Shown: positions 1 to 7,116, counted from the stretch's first letter. The stretch is DNA of 32,064 bases from an uncultured Clostridia bacterium (GCA_946547105.1 CAMNOV010000016.1:1-32064), one strand, 5' to 3'. The notes: generated from the sequence alone by a model not told the origin. Program-made: numbers and translations.

Positions 1-486
1 GTGGGAGCGATGGTAGACGGCAAGCCGAACTGGACCCTGGTGGCCCACGCGGGCGTCATGGCGCACAGCCACGTGATGCTCTCCATGGTAAAGGCCCATT
101 ACACCAACAAGGGCATCCGGGAAAACAAGGTCGTGTCCGTCAACGTGGTGGACGCCTCCTGGCTGAAGGAGGCTGACCGCATGGGCTGCCTCAGCGGCAA
201 CAAGACGGACAAATCCGAGGCCTTTGCATATACCCTGGGTGAAAAAGGCGCGCCGATGATCGACAAAGCCAAGGTCAGCATGGAGTGCGAGGTGGAGGAC
301 ATCTACGATCTTCAGGGCTTTGACAACTTCATCTGCCGCATTATGGGCACCTATGTGGACGAGGACGTCCTCACCGAAAATGGCAAGATCGACTATCGCA
401 GGTTCAAGCCCGCGCTGTTCCAGTTCCCGACCTATGAATATCTGGAGACCGGAGACGTTCTCGGCCCCTGCATGAAGATGAACTGA
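1..486 (+). CDS. Flavin reductase-like protein, C-terminal part (gene cut by window start)
   Basis: This frame is open from the first base and ends at a TGA at 484-486, so the true start lies upstream. The visible 161 residues match the flavin reductase-like (FMN-binding split-barrel) family: VDGKPNW near the start, the HSHVMLS segment, the NKGIRENK segment, and an ending with YLETGDVLGP, a usual tail in this family. Members bind FMN and often act as small redox partners for other anaerobic enzymes. The substrate cannot be told. The next gene is a lipoprotein stub that starts 26 bases downstream, so the two may once have been co-transcribed. Family assignment is fairly sure; function is open. 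Confidence 0.75.
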   Translation: MGAMVDGKPNWTLVAHAGVMAHSHVMLSMVKAHYTNKGIRENKVVSVNVVDASWLKEADRMGCLSGNKTDKSEAFAYTLGEKGAPMIDKAKVSMECEVEDIYDLQGFDNFICRIMGTYVDEDVLTENGKIDYRRFKPALFQFPTYEYLETGDVLGPCMKMN

Positions 487-512
487 GTGTGTTCTGACCG
501 GAGGTCAACGCT

Positions 513-711
513 ATGAAAAGAATGCTTTTTCTCCTTCTGCTCGCGGCACTGGTGTTTTCCCTGTGCGCCTGCGGGCAAAGGCAGGCGGAAACCGTGACGG
601 TGAGCGCAGCGCCCACAGCAGAAGCACCGCATGAGAGCCCGGTGACAAGTCAAGAGGCCGCTGCGGAAGAAGCCCCTGCTCCGGGCACGGAGACAAGCTC
701 TGTCGAGGCAG
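513..711 (+). pseudogene. Lipoprotein signal and linker stub
   Basis: An ATG at 513 opens a typical lipoprotein leader (positively charged start, Leu/Ala core, lipobox ending in Cys20), followed by a Ser/Pro/Glu/Ala-rich linker such as AAAEEAPAPGTETS. Around 700-712 the sense stops: the same frame becomes Arg/Cys/His-rich noise, while another frame picks up a recognisable DUF362-like segment. I read this as the front end of a secreted lipoprotein joined by deletion to another gene. An upstream ribosome binding site is visible (ACCGGAGGTCAACGCT before ATG), so a truncated peptide could still be made. Confidence 0.55.
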
Positions 712-1008
712 CGGCTCGACTATGCCATCGTCGGCAGCCATGCGGCCAATTACAGCGATTGGCTGATCCTCTCTCACTTCAAGGGGCACGCCATGTCGGG
801 CTTTGGCGGCGCGCAGCTGGCCTCGCTGTGTCTGAGACCGAACAAGGGAACAAAAAAGCATCCCGTTCAGATCCTGGGATGCATTGCTGCGACAGTCTTG
901 ATTGCTCTCGGGCTCAACGCTCTGTTCCCGGGCGAGAACGTCCCCATTGAGGACGGCTTTGTACTGATCCCGGCGGGCAGCGGTCTTGCGGATGACGTGA
1001 GCGCGTGA
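706..1008 (+). pseudogene. Chimeric remnant: DUF362-like fragment joined to a SUMF1-like start
   Basis: In the frame that contains 721, residues run from RLDYAIVGSHAANYSDW to SHFKGHAMSGFGGA, which resembles the conserved core of DUF362 (ferredoxin-like, radical-associated) proteins. There the sequence normally continues into LKN, but here it switches to a Lys-rich stretch, one membrane segment (ILGCIAATVLIALGLNALF) and PGENVPIEDGFVLIP, which resembles the beginning of formylglycine-generating-enzyme-like (SUMF1) membrane proteins. It stops after about 12 more residues. No good start codon precedes the DUF362 part. Both halves are far too short to work. The family names rest on remembered motifs and are moderately secure. 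Confidence 0.5.
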
Positions 1009-1071
1009 CTCACAAAAAGCGGAATTGAAAAACGACAATCATAACGATCACAATATCACGATCATTCATTT

Positions 1072-1108
1072 GAGCCTGCCGAATTTGCTTGTTCGGCAGG
1101 CTCTCTTT
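1072..1108. terminator. Hairpin terminator, 12-bp perfect stem
   Basis: GAGCCTGCCGAA (1072-1083) pairs perfectly with TTCGGCAGGCTC (1092-1103) across an 8-base loop, followed by TCTTTAT on the plus strand. It lies between the decayed plus-strand genes and the minus-strand AraC remnant and could serve either side. Confidence 0.65.
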
Positions 1109-1216
1109 ATCTTCTGTTTTCCTTTCGATACTCCCCCCGGGGTCAGCCCGGTGCAGGCTTTGAACAGGCGGCTGAGATGATACGGGCAGGAGGAACCGGA
1201 CGGAGAGAATTGTGAA
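1107..1216 (-). pseudogene. C-terminal remnant of an AraC-family regulator
   Basis: Reading the minus strand, about 20 residues (YHLSRLFKACTGLTPG) match the second helix-turn-helix of AraC-family regulators. The expected continuation GEYRKENRR followed by TAA is present only after skipping one G in the CCCCGGGGGG run near 1136-1141. No N-terminal part of the gene exists upstream, where the intact membrane-protein gene ends at 1235. It is therefore a stub with a likely one-base frameshift, not a working regulator. A hairpin terminator follows the remnant stop directly, as would be expected for the original gene end. Confidence 0.6.
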
Positions 1217-1234
1217 TGCTTTTTCGTAAGCGTC

Positions 1235-2038
1235 TCATTTCTGACATTTATTCTGCATTTTCCCCTCCGGTCGGCGGCGCCATCGGTCGGCCAGCGCAAA
1301 CGCGCCGGTAATCACCAGCATATAAACGCCGAGGATAACGCTGGACGGCAGCAGATACAGGAATGGCACGGGGATCCACCGGTGGAAAAGCTCCAACAGG
1401 AAATTGCCCTCTGTTTCCACCGAGAAGAAGTAATTGGCCTTGGGGTGCAGCCCGCTCCAGCGGAGCAGCAGATTGATCAGAAAAACGCCGAAGGCGATGA
1501 GGAGCGCCGTCAGCACTGTGCGCGGCAGGTCGCCGAAGCTTGGCCGGTAGAGCCCGAAGCACACGATGGCCAGACCCTCGATCACGATCATGAAGTGCGT
1601 GCCGTAATAGCCGAGCATGCGCGGCAGAAGCAGCGAGTAGCCGTCAAATCCGTTTCCCGGCATGGCCAGCGCCATCATCGCGCCGAGCGGCCCGAGAAAG
1701 AAGCAGAAAGCCATCAGCGGCCGGTTTTTCTTCCATACGGCGATCGGGATGAGGATCATATTGATATTGCACAGCTGCAGCGGCAGCTCGCCCCACCAGT
1801 TGAAGCCGCCCATGTTCGCCGTGATGACGTTATATTCCGCGTCGACGGAGAGAAAATATTTGTAGAAGAAAAAGCCGATAAAGGTCAGAACGCATGCGGA
1901 AACGAGGACCGTCTGCCGGGTCTTTTCGCTTTTGTTCCTCAGAAGGACGCTCGAGATCACAAGCAGCGCGAGAAACAAAGCAAAGGTGATGAGAAAAACC
2001 GTATTAAATGGCGAAATCAACAATTTCTGATCTGGCAT
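1235..2038 (-). CDS. YwaF / TIGR02206-type integral membrane protein
   Basis: This 267-residue protein has about seven strongly hydrophobic segments. It carries the family's hallmark central region: WWGELPLQLCNINM (a membrane helix with Leu/Cys/Asn), then the MLGYYGTHFMIVIEG helix and a last loop with HRWIPVPFLYLLP. This fits the TIGR02206 / YwaF family of bacterial membrane proteins (related to TMEM164), whose function is unknown. The ATG at 2038 is chosen because it starts the first plausible membrane leader. The ribosome binding site is weak (GGAG about 13 bases upstream). It stands alone among remnants of decayed genes on both sides, so it may be the last intact gene of an older region. 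Confidence 0.8.
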   Translation of the reverse strand: MPDQKLLISPFNTVFLITFALFLALLVISSVLLRNKSEKTRQTVLVSACVLTFIGFFFYKYFLSVDAEYNVITANMGGFNWWGELPLQLCNINMILIPIAVWKKNRPLMAFCFFLGPLGAMMALAMPGNGFDGYSLLLPRMLGYYGTHFMIVIEGLAIVCFGLYRPSFGDLPRTVLTALLIAFGVFLINLLLRWSGLHPKANYFFSVETEGNFLLELFHRWIPVPFLYLLPSSVILGVYMLVITGAFALADRWRRRPEGKMQNKCQK

Positions 2039-2159
2039 CCATGATCACACTCCGTTCGGATTATTATAGATAAACGATCCAACAGGCCAAATAGCTCTTC
2101 CTTTCGGTGCACATTGATATACGAAAGCGCCAGACGATGATATCAGCTTTCCTCTTCTC

Positions 2160-2396
2160 TTACAGTTCCTTCCTCAGCATGACGATCTCGTCCGTTCTGT
2201 ATTCTTCGGCGAAGCCATGCCTCAGAAACAGCGGGATCGCCGGATTGTCAGCGGCGATGTCATCGTGCAGGACCGTCACGCCAGAATACGAACATGATGA
2301 ATCCCCGTTCTGAAGGATGCCGATGCTCAGCTCCACATGATGCCGGCCCTTGTAGAGCTTGTCGATCTCTTTCTGTGCGGCTGCCTTGAATGTCAT
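2160..2396 (-). pseudogene. Chimeric stub: serine-hydrolase-like start joined to GNAT-like end
   Basis: The frame begins at ATG 2396 behind a good ribosome binding site (AGGAGGGACAGCGCC). Its first ~40 residues (KEIDKLYKGRHHVELSIGIL and QNG) resemble the N-terminus of a beta-lactamase-like serine hydrolase. From about residue 47 it changes to HDDIAADNPAIPLFLRHGF and ends in MLRKEL, the usual last strand-helix of GNAT acetyltransferases. Neither catalytic fold can be complete in 78 residues. The most likely origin is a deletion that joined two minus-strand genes in frame. Because the signals for expression are intact, a fusion peptide might still be made. Confidence 0.45.
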
Positions 2397-2456
2397 GGCG
2401 CTGTCCCTCCTACGGTTTGGATGGCTTCATTTGATCATATACGACTGACATGATTA

Positions 2457-2498
2457 TACCCTGTTACAGCCGATGCTTCAATAGGCTATAACAGGGTA
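2457..2498. repeat. Long imperfect palindrome
   Basis: TACCCTGTTACAGCC (2457-2471) faces GGCTATAACAGGGTA (2484-2498), an inverted repeat with 14 paired positions and one mismatch or bulge, around a 12-base loop. It sits between the chimeric stub (start 2396) and the end of the next minus-strand gene (2565). There is no T-run directly after it on either strand, so a terminator role is weak. An operator, a dispersed repeat or a transposon-end relic are possible. Confidence 0.6.
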
Positions 2499-2564
2499 CT
2501 GTTGATGTGTTTTTGTAAAGAACGAGTTCAAAAGAATCTCAGCGTTTTTTTGCGCCAGTGGCTT

Positions 2565-3830
2565 TCAGTGATGCTCCTCCCAATAGTCTTCCGCATCCTC
2601 ATAGTCCCAGAAATCGTCATAATAGTCATAGTAAAAATCGTCCGGATGGGCATAATCGCTTGCGTGATACGGATCGTCAAAATCCGGCTTCGGCGTTGAG
2701 CGCGGCGTCGGGCGCGGCGTCGGCGCAGGGGTCACATCCGGGCTCTTTTGCGTGGGAAGTCCGCCTCCGTAGCGCTCCATCCAGGCGCAATAATCGCAGA
2801 GGCTGTTCGAGCCGTTGTGTGTGCGGTAGCCGCAGTTTTTGCATTTGGTCTGCGCCGCCCTCAGCTCGCTGCTTTCCGCCGATGAATTCGGGCGCGTACC
2901 GTGGTAGCCCGTTCCCTTGAGCCGCGCGGCTTCTTCCTCTGACATGGCCCGTTCCCGGTTGACCGGAGGGCACGTAGGCGTAGAAGAGTATGTGCCCGAA
3001 GAGGTGGGGGAACTGCCTGCCGATCCGGAAGCGCTGTATGTCCTTGTTGTACTTTTTGCCGTGTAGTGTCCGGAATTCAGGCCAAAAACCACAAGGATCA
3101 CGATCGCTGCCGTCACGGCAGCGATCCACCAGATCCGATCCTCCTTTTGCGTTTGGGGCGCTGCGTATGCCGTCTGAGGCTCTGCGGCCTCATGGATCCC
3201 GTCTTTCACAGGATTTACTGATGGCTGCTGCGGCAGGAACGGCGCGCTTTCCGCCTTGGTGGCCTTCCGGATGACCGCTTTCATGCGCTCGACCGGATAA
3301 GGTGCGGTTTGCGCCGTGTAATTCCCCACTGAGATCACCTTTGCCACCTGCGGAAGCCGTTCGCGTCCGGTCGGGACGATGACAATGTCTCCGGCGGAGA
3401 GCTCCAGCCCGTTCGTAAGGTAGGCATATGGCTGCCTGGAATCCGGAAAGTTCACTTCGCAGCAACGATAAAAAGCAGGCGCAGACTGCGTCTTGCGGGG
3501 ATCGGCGTAGTGTTGCGTCAAGGGCTTTTCGGAAGCAGCCGGCGGACATCCCGGCGTGATGAAATCGGCATCATCCGGATCGAGCCCTGCATTTTCGAAT
3601 GCCTCCCGCTTCTCGGCTTCATCCATAAACGCCAGATCCCGCAGGCTGACGCCGCTGCCTTGGAGCGCCGACCATGCGTCAAAACTGCCTTCGAATTCAA
3701 TGCCGTCATAATCGTCCGGATCGAGCCCGGCCGCTCTGAGCGCCTCGACCTTCTCGTCATCGTCCATCAGAGAAAACTCGAAAGCGTCTATTCCCGCGTC
3801 TTCCAGCTCATATTCAAGGTCAAAGTCCAA
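2565..3830 (-). CDS. Unknown one-pass membrane protein with duplicated acidic motif and acidic C-terminal tail
   Basis: I do not recognise this 421-residue protein. The N-terminus holds two similar segments, one with EALRAAGLDPDDYD and one with EAFENAGLDPDDAD, an internal duplication of roughly 45 residues. A middle segment (YLTNGLELSAGDIVIVPTG through VAKVISVG) is beta-rich and resembles the small barrel at the front of PriA-like proteins, but this is only a likeness. A membrane helix follows (IWWIAAVTAAIVILVVFGL), then a Ser/Thr-rich linker, a Cys pair pattern CKNCGYR...CDYC that could bind zinc, a Pro/Thr repeat, and a tail dominated by Asp, Tyr, Glu and Trp. I chose TTG at 3830 because GGGAGG lies nine bases upstream; an ATG at 3866 lacks such a site. 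Confidence 0.7.
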   Translation of the reverse strand: MDFDLEYELEDAGIDAFEFSLMDDDEKVEALRAAGLDPDDYDGIEFEGSFDAWSALQGSGVSLRDLAFMDEAEKREAFENAGLDPDDADFITPGCPPAASEKPLTQHYADPRKTQSAPAFYRCCEVNFPDSRQPYAYLTNGLELSAGDIVIVPTGRERLPQVAKVISVGNYTAQTAPYPVERMKAVIRKATKAESAPFLPQQPSVNPVKDGIHEAAEPQTAYAAPQTQKEDRIWWIAAVTAAIVILVVFGLNSGHYTAKSTTRTYSASGSAGSSPTSSGTYSSTPTCPPVNRERAMSEEEAARLKGTGYHGTRPNSSAESSELRAAQTKCKNCGYRTHNGSNSLCDYCAWMERYGGGLPTQKSPDVTPAPTPRPTPRSTPKPDFDDPYHASDYAHPDDFYYDYYDDFWDYEDAEDYWEEHH

Positions 3831-3992
3831 GACGATCCACCTCCCCGTTCCTTCCTGCCGCTTCATGACAGGAGGATAAGAAAATTTCCATCGTCACCGA
3901 CGGGGAAAAACGCAAGCCATCGGCCATGCCTCAGCACCTTGCCATGCGGCCATAAAGCTTGTCTTTCACGCACTTTCTGGCAGGTCATGGCC

Positions 3993-4022
3993 ATCATATC
4001 AGCAGGCGATCCGGCTTGTCAA
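3993..4022 (-). promoter_or_regulatory. Sigma-A-type promoter for the acidic-tail membrane protein
   Basis: On the minus strand TTGACA (4022-4017) and TATGAT (3998-3993) are separated by 18 bases. The predicted start leaves a leader of about 150 bases before the TTG start at 3830. The whole gap 3867-4236 between the divergent genes contains this promoter, the one at 4083-4111 and no recognisable gene. Confidence 0.6.
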
Positions 4023-4082
4023 GCCGTCCGCTCCTCCGGCATCCCTGTCATGCAAAGGGCTGATTTTTTTCCGGATGATGGA

Positions 4083-4111
4083 TTGTTTTTCTCCGTTCGA
4101 TTTGCTATGAT
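4083..4111 (+). promoter_or_regulatory. Sigma-A-type promoter for the AraC-domain gene
   Basis: TTGTTT (4083-4088), a 17-base spacer and TATGAT (4106-4111) precede the gene at 4237 by about 120 bases. The -35 box is imperfect, the -10 box is good. Confidence 0.5.
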
Positions 4112-4236
4112 AACAAAACACCGTTCCGTGCCTCATCTGTACTCTAACAAACAATTCCGACCAGCTCTTGTTAAAATCCGCTCATTCCCGGACAAGATTT
4201 TCCGCACCTGCCCGACTATCTTATAGGAGAGCGAAA

Positions 4237-5463
4237 ATGAACATAAAAGAAAAGTACAACAAAACCATACAGGAAATCGAAGAACTGGCCTCTGATCCGT
4301 ATGTGAGTCCCCAGGAGATCGCAGAAACCGTTGCCCGGGACAATGCGCTGATCGTCCGCGACATGGTGGCCGTGTTCAAGTATCTGACCGGCGGCACACT
4401 GCGCTGCTACATCAGTGAGCGTAAAATGATGGCGTCTTACCGCTTCCTTCTTCAGCAGAAATCCCGTGATATCGGGCACGCGCTGGAGATCGCCGGATAT
4501 GCCGATCAGTCCAGCTATACAAAGGCCTTCAGCGCACAGTTCGGCATGTCGCCCGGAGAGGCATTCCGGAGACAGGACTATTCTCTGTGTACCAGGCCGC
4601 TGACCTGGGACGTCATCTCCGCGGAGGCTGATCCTTCGCTTCCTGTGGAGGAGGAGAGTCCTGCCATGCCCGAAACAATGCGCTTCGGCATCCCGGAGGC
4701 GCAGTACGCCAAGGCCGCCGAGGCCATGGAGCTGACAGCTTTTTACGATTTCAGCCCGCTGATCAGCCAGTTCGCCTTCGATCTTTCGGAAAAGATCGGC
4801 AGGCCTTTGAAGGACGCCTTCCGCTTCGTCGATTCGTTCCGGGACTATGTGGAGCAGCACTCGGAGGCCGCCGAGGATCCAGACGCTCCCGAGGGTTCGC
4901 TGATCACGCAGGAGCAGCTTCTTCACAGCTACGGCGAGAGCGAATTTTATCAGAAGATGTTTTTCGAGCGCGGGATCAGCGCCGATACGATCTCCTATTT
5001 TCAGCTGATGCACGACGCCACCGAGGAAGAGCTGCTGGACTGCGATCCGGAAATGCTGGCGGCCTTTTCCGAAACCTATGATATGTCCTTCCACTTCTTC
5101 ATGCGCGCCTGGAGAGCTTATATGGAATATACAGACGGGGTCTATGATCCCTACCAGTTTGACTCTTTTCTGGAGAAGCTGGACTCATGGATGCCGATCG
5201 AAGACGCGCTTGAGACGATGGAAAGCGACTGGAGCACGGAAGAGATCATGGATTCGCTCCATGCAACCATTGATTCGCGGGACGCTGCGCTTGACCTGTA
5301 TTACGACGACATAGACGAAACGCTGCGCCGGGCTTACACAAGCTGGGACGGCAGCCGGATCGACGAGGAGCCGGACATGGACAATTACAGCTATGAGGAT
5401 GACGAGCCTTCCGATATGGACGCATACCCGCAAAACGATGAATATGAGGATTACGACGACTAA
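4237..5463 (+). CDS. AraC-type DNA-binding domain protein with large unknown acidic C-terminal region
   Basis: The 408-residue protein starts at ATG 4237 behind TAGGAGAG; an upstream in-frame start at 4168 has no ribosome binding site. Residues ~20-105 form an AraC/XylS-type double helix-turn-helix, with SPQEIAETVARDN for the first and DIGHALEIAGYADQSSYTKAFSAQFGMSP (split here for clarity: AGYADQSSYTKAFS, FGMSPGEAF) for the second. In most AraC regulators this domain is at the C-terminus; here it is N-terminal and is followed by ~300 residues of unrecognised, mostly helical sequence ending in a strongly Asp/Glu/Tyr-rich tail. This suggests a transcription regulator with a C-terminal sensing or partner-binding region. 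The ligand and targets are unknown. It is divergent from the acidic-tail membrane protein gene. Confidence 0.75.
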   Translation: MNIKEKYNKTIQEIEELASDPYVSPQEIAETVARDNALIVRDMVAVFKYLTGGTLRCYISERKMMASYRFLLQQKSRDIGHALEIAGYADQSSYTKAFSAQFGMSPGEAFRRQDYSLCTRPLTWDVISAEADPSLPVEEESPAMPETMRFGIPEAQYAKAAEAMELTAFYDFSPLISQFAFDLSEKIGRPLKDAFRFVDSFRDYVEQHSEAAEDPDAPEGSLITQEQLLHSYGESEFYQKMFFERGISADTISYFQLMHDATEEELLDCDPEMLAAFSETYDMSFHFFMRAWRAYMEYTDGVYDPYQFDSFLEKLDSWMPIEDALETMESDWSTEEIMDSLHATIDSRDAALDLYYDDIDETLRRAYTSWDGSRIDEEPDMDNYSYEDDEPSDMDAYPQNDEYEDYDD

Positions 5464-5473
5464 AAAAATTTTT

Positions 5474-5507
5474 GCCGGGACGGATTTTTCGCCCCGGCAT
5501 TTTTTGT
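5474..5507 (+). terminator. Rho-independent terminator after the AraC-domain gene
   Basis: GCCGGGACG (5474-5482) pairs with CGCCCCGGC (5490-5498) with one mismatch and is followed by ATTTTTTGTC. It begins 10 bases after the stop codon. Confidence 0.8.
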
Positions 5508-5549
5508 CTTTTCTTGTCGCGGATCGGACAAGATTCTTTTCCTGCTTCT

Positions 5550-5558
5550 TGCTATACT
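5550..5558 (+). promoter_or_regulatory. Extended -10 promoter for the small-protein pair
   Basis: TGCTATACT is an extended -10 element about 55 bases before the start at 5615. No good -35 hexamer is seen at the usual distance, so this is a moderate call. Confidence 0.45.
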
Positions 5559-5614
5559 GTCCTCACAATTGAATATTGCGGCACAGGCCAAGAGAAAAAG
5601 AAGGAGGTCTATTC

Positions 5615-5992
5615 TTGGAAGAGATGATTCATAACGAGGCCGAAATCAGCGAGGAAACCGATGCTGTCGTTCTGGCACTGGGTGCGTGGCTCAAGGCCTG
5701 GGATGCGAAAGCGGCGATCATCAATCCCCGGAAGATCGCGCAGATGAAACGCTGCTTCGAGCTGCTCCAAAGTCAGCTGGCCGCGCCGGACGTTTCCTTA
5801 AGCTATCATCTGCACGAGCCGTACAAAAGCACGGGAAGCATCATCCTGGAGGCGGACAAGTTCATATTCGATCAGCCGGAGCTGCTGCGCGACGCGTGTG
5901 CGCTCGCCTCGAACGCGGAGCTCTACCCGCTGATCAACGGGAAGCTGCGGATCGCCTTTGCTTTTGACGGCTTGACCGTTCCAATTGAATAA
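5615..5992 (+). CDS. Small protein of unknown function, first of a tandem related pair
   Basis: I do not recognise this 125-residue protein. The start is TTG 5615, seven bases after AAGGAGG; an in-frame ATG at 5576 lacks a site. It is soluble, with a helical first half (VVLALGAWLKAWDAKAAII, RKIAQMKRCFELLQSQL) and a beta-rich second half that ends in KLRIAFAFDGL. The second half can be laid against the next protein: LS..., a Y followed by K/R, an acidic D(K/E) pair, LL, then A-ASN, and a final hydrophobic strand. The two genes are 18 bases apart and surely co-transcribed. No link to a known family could be made. Confidence 0.7.
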   Translation: MEEMIHNEAEISEETDAVVLALGAWLKAWDAKAAIINPRKIAQMKRCFELLQSQLAAPDVSLSYHLHEPYKSTGSIILEADKFIFDQPELLRDACALASNAELYPLINGKLRIAFAFDGLTVPIE

Positions 5993-6010
5993 CTGACAGG
6001 AGGGAATCAC

Positions 6011-6382
6011 ATGGATCATCCATCGATAAAAAATCAAATTTTCCTCATTCTGGAGACATTTGTCATTGAATCGGTGCAGGAAGAGGATCCGAAATTGAAA
6101 CTGAATACGGCGCTTCTTGACACGATCAAAGTTGATTGTGCCCTGCTTGAAGAAGCAGGAAAAGAGTTTCCGGTCAATGCTCTTTCCTGTGATGCGCAAA
6201 ATGAATACCGTGATCTGGTCATGGAATTATACTATGACGAGATCGAGCTGATTCCAAACAGCCCCTTGCTCTCCGTTTTTGCGCACGCCTCGAACGTTCA
6301 ATTCCGGGCAGAAACAGACGAAGAGGAAGGAAAAGATCAACTGGTCGTAACTCTCACTTACAAAAGTCTGTTTTCAAAATAA
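6011..6382 (+). CDS. Small protein of unknown function, second of a tandem related pair
   Basis: This 123-residue protein starts at ATG 6011 behind AGGAGGG. It has the same layout as the gene before it: a helical first half (SIKNQIFLILETFVIESVQ) and a beta-rich second half (LVMELYYDEIELIP, LLSVFAHASNVQF, QLVVTLTYKSL). The shared ASN motif and the spacing of hydrophobic strands suggest an old duplication, with low overall identity. The two could form a heterodimer. No signal peptide or membrane segment is visible. The following 180 bases carry the spoVT promoter and a palindrome that may end this transcript. Confidence 0.7.
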   Translation: MDHPSIKNQIFLILETFVIESVQEEDPKLKLNTALLDTIKVDCALLEEAGKEFPVNALSCDAQNEYRDLVMELYYDEIELIPNSPLLSVFAHASNVQFRAETDEEEGKDQLVVTLTYKSLFSK

Positions 6383-6498
6383 GCGGCGATCCGCGCCGCA
6401 GACGGGCAAACCTTGAATCCATGACCAGCTACACTGGATCCAACGCTGCGGGACGCAGGCAAAACGATCTATCCTGTCCTTACGCTGTTATCTGCGCC

Positions 6499-6528
6499 TG
6501 AATAAGACAAAACCTCCTGCAAATACTA
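6499..6528 (+). promoter_or_regulatory. Sigma-G-like promoter of spoVT
   Basis: TGAATA (6499-6504), a 17-base spacer and AATACTA (6522-6528) match the forespore sigma-G consensus (TGAATA / CATACTA) with one mismatch in the -10 box. In Bacillus subtilis spoVT is known to be transcribed by sigma-G, so position and type agree. The expected transcript start is near 6535. Confidence 0.7.
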
Positions 6529-6562
6529 TCTCTGACATGAGATAGAAACGCAGGAGGTTTTT
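6509..6562 (+). promoter_or_regulatory. Long palindrome containing the spoVT ribosome binding site
   Basis: AAAACCTCCTGC (6509-6520) is perfectly complementary to GCAGGAGGTTTT (6550-6561), and inside it CTATCTC (6526-6532) pairs with GAGATAG (6539-6545) around a 6-base loop. The right arm contains the AGGAGG of spoVT and is followed by one more T. A transcript coming from the upstream small-protein genes would fold into a terminator-like hairpin that hides the ribosome binding site. A transcript starting near 6535 from the sigma-G promoter lacks the left arms and leaves the site free. Confidence 0.75.
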
Positions 6563-6566
6563 GCCT

Positions 6567-7109
6567 ATGAAAGCAACCGGTATCGTACGCAGGATCGACG
6601 ACCTCGGCCGCGTGGTGATCCCTAAGGAGATTCGCCGCACCATGCGCATCCGCGAGGGTGACCCGCTGGAGATCTTCACCGATCGCGAGGGCGAGCTGAT
6701 TTTCAAAAAATATTCTCCGGTGGGCGAGCTGTCGGATTTTGCGGCGCAGATCTGCGAGAGCATGCGCAAATCCACCGACGGCATCGCCGCCGTCTGCGAC
6801 CGCGACGCGGTGATCGCTATTTCCGGCGGCGCCAAGCGCGAGCTGCTCGGCAAGCCCATCAGCGGCGCGCTCAGCGCGATCATGGAAAAGCGCGCGGCCT
6901 TCCGCCATGACAGCGGCGGCAGCAGCCTGCCCGTCTCCTCCGCCGACGAGCAGTACTGCCTCTCGGTGGCGGCTCCCGTGCTCACCGAGGGCGACGTGAT
7001 GGGCTGCGTGATGTTCGTCACACCGCGCGGCAGCCGGCCGGCCGGGGAACTGGAGCTGAAGCTGGCGCAGACTGTCGCCTGCTTCCTCGGCAAGCAGATG
7101 GAGAACTGA
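6567..7109 (+). CDS. spoVT: Stage V sporulation protein T (AbrB-GAF transcription regulator)
   Basis: The 180-residue protein begins MKATGIVRRIDDLGRVVIPK, the swapped-hairpin AbrB-type DNA-binding domain with near-exact match to the family (residues 1-50), followed by a GAF-like domain (~55-178) that ends in LGKQMEN. Length equals that of the B. subtilis protein (about 178). SpoVT acts in the developing forespore, tuning sigma-G-dependent genes for spore coat, resistance and germination. I start at ATG 6567, nine bases after AGGAGG; a TTG at 6561 lies within the spacing. The upstream sigma-G-like promoter supports forespore expression. This gene is strong evidence that the organism sporulates. 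Confidence 0.95.
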   Translation: MKATGIVRRIDDLGRVVIPKEIRRTMRIREGDPLEIFTDREGELIFKKYSPVGELSDFAAQICESMRKSTDGIAAVCDRDAVIAISGGAKRELLGKPISGALSAIMEKRAAFRHDSGGSSLPVSSADEQYCLSVAAPVLTEGDVMGCVMFVTPRGSRPAGELELKLAQTVACFLGKQMEN

Positions 7110-7116
7110 CGATAGC

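Noticed and set aside
2502-2699. Plus-strand frame with a very hydrophobic product
   Set aside because: It is antisense to the Asp/Tyr-rich tail of the minus-strand gene; GAT/GAC on one strand gives Ile/Val on the other, which creates a false membrane protein.
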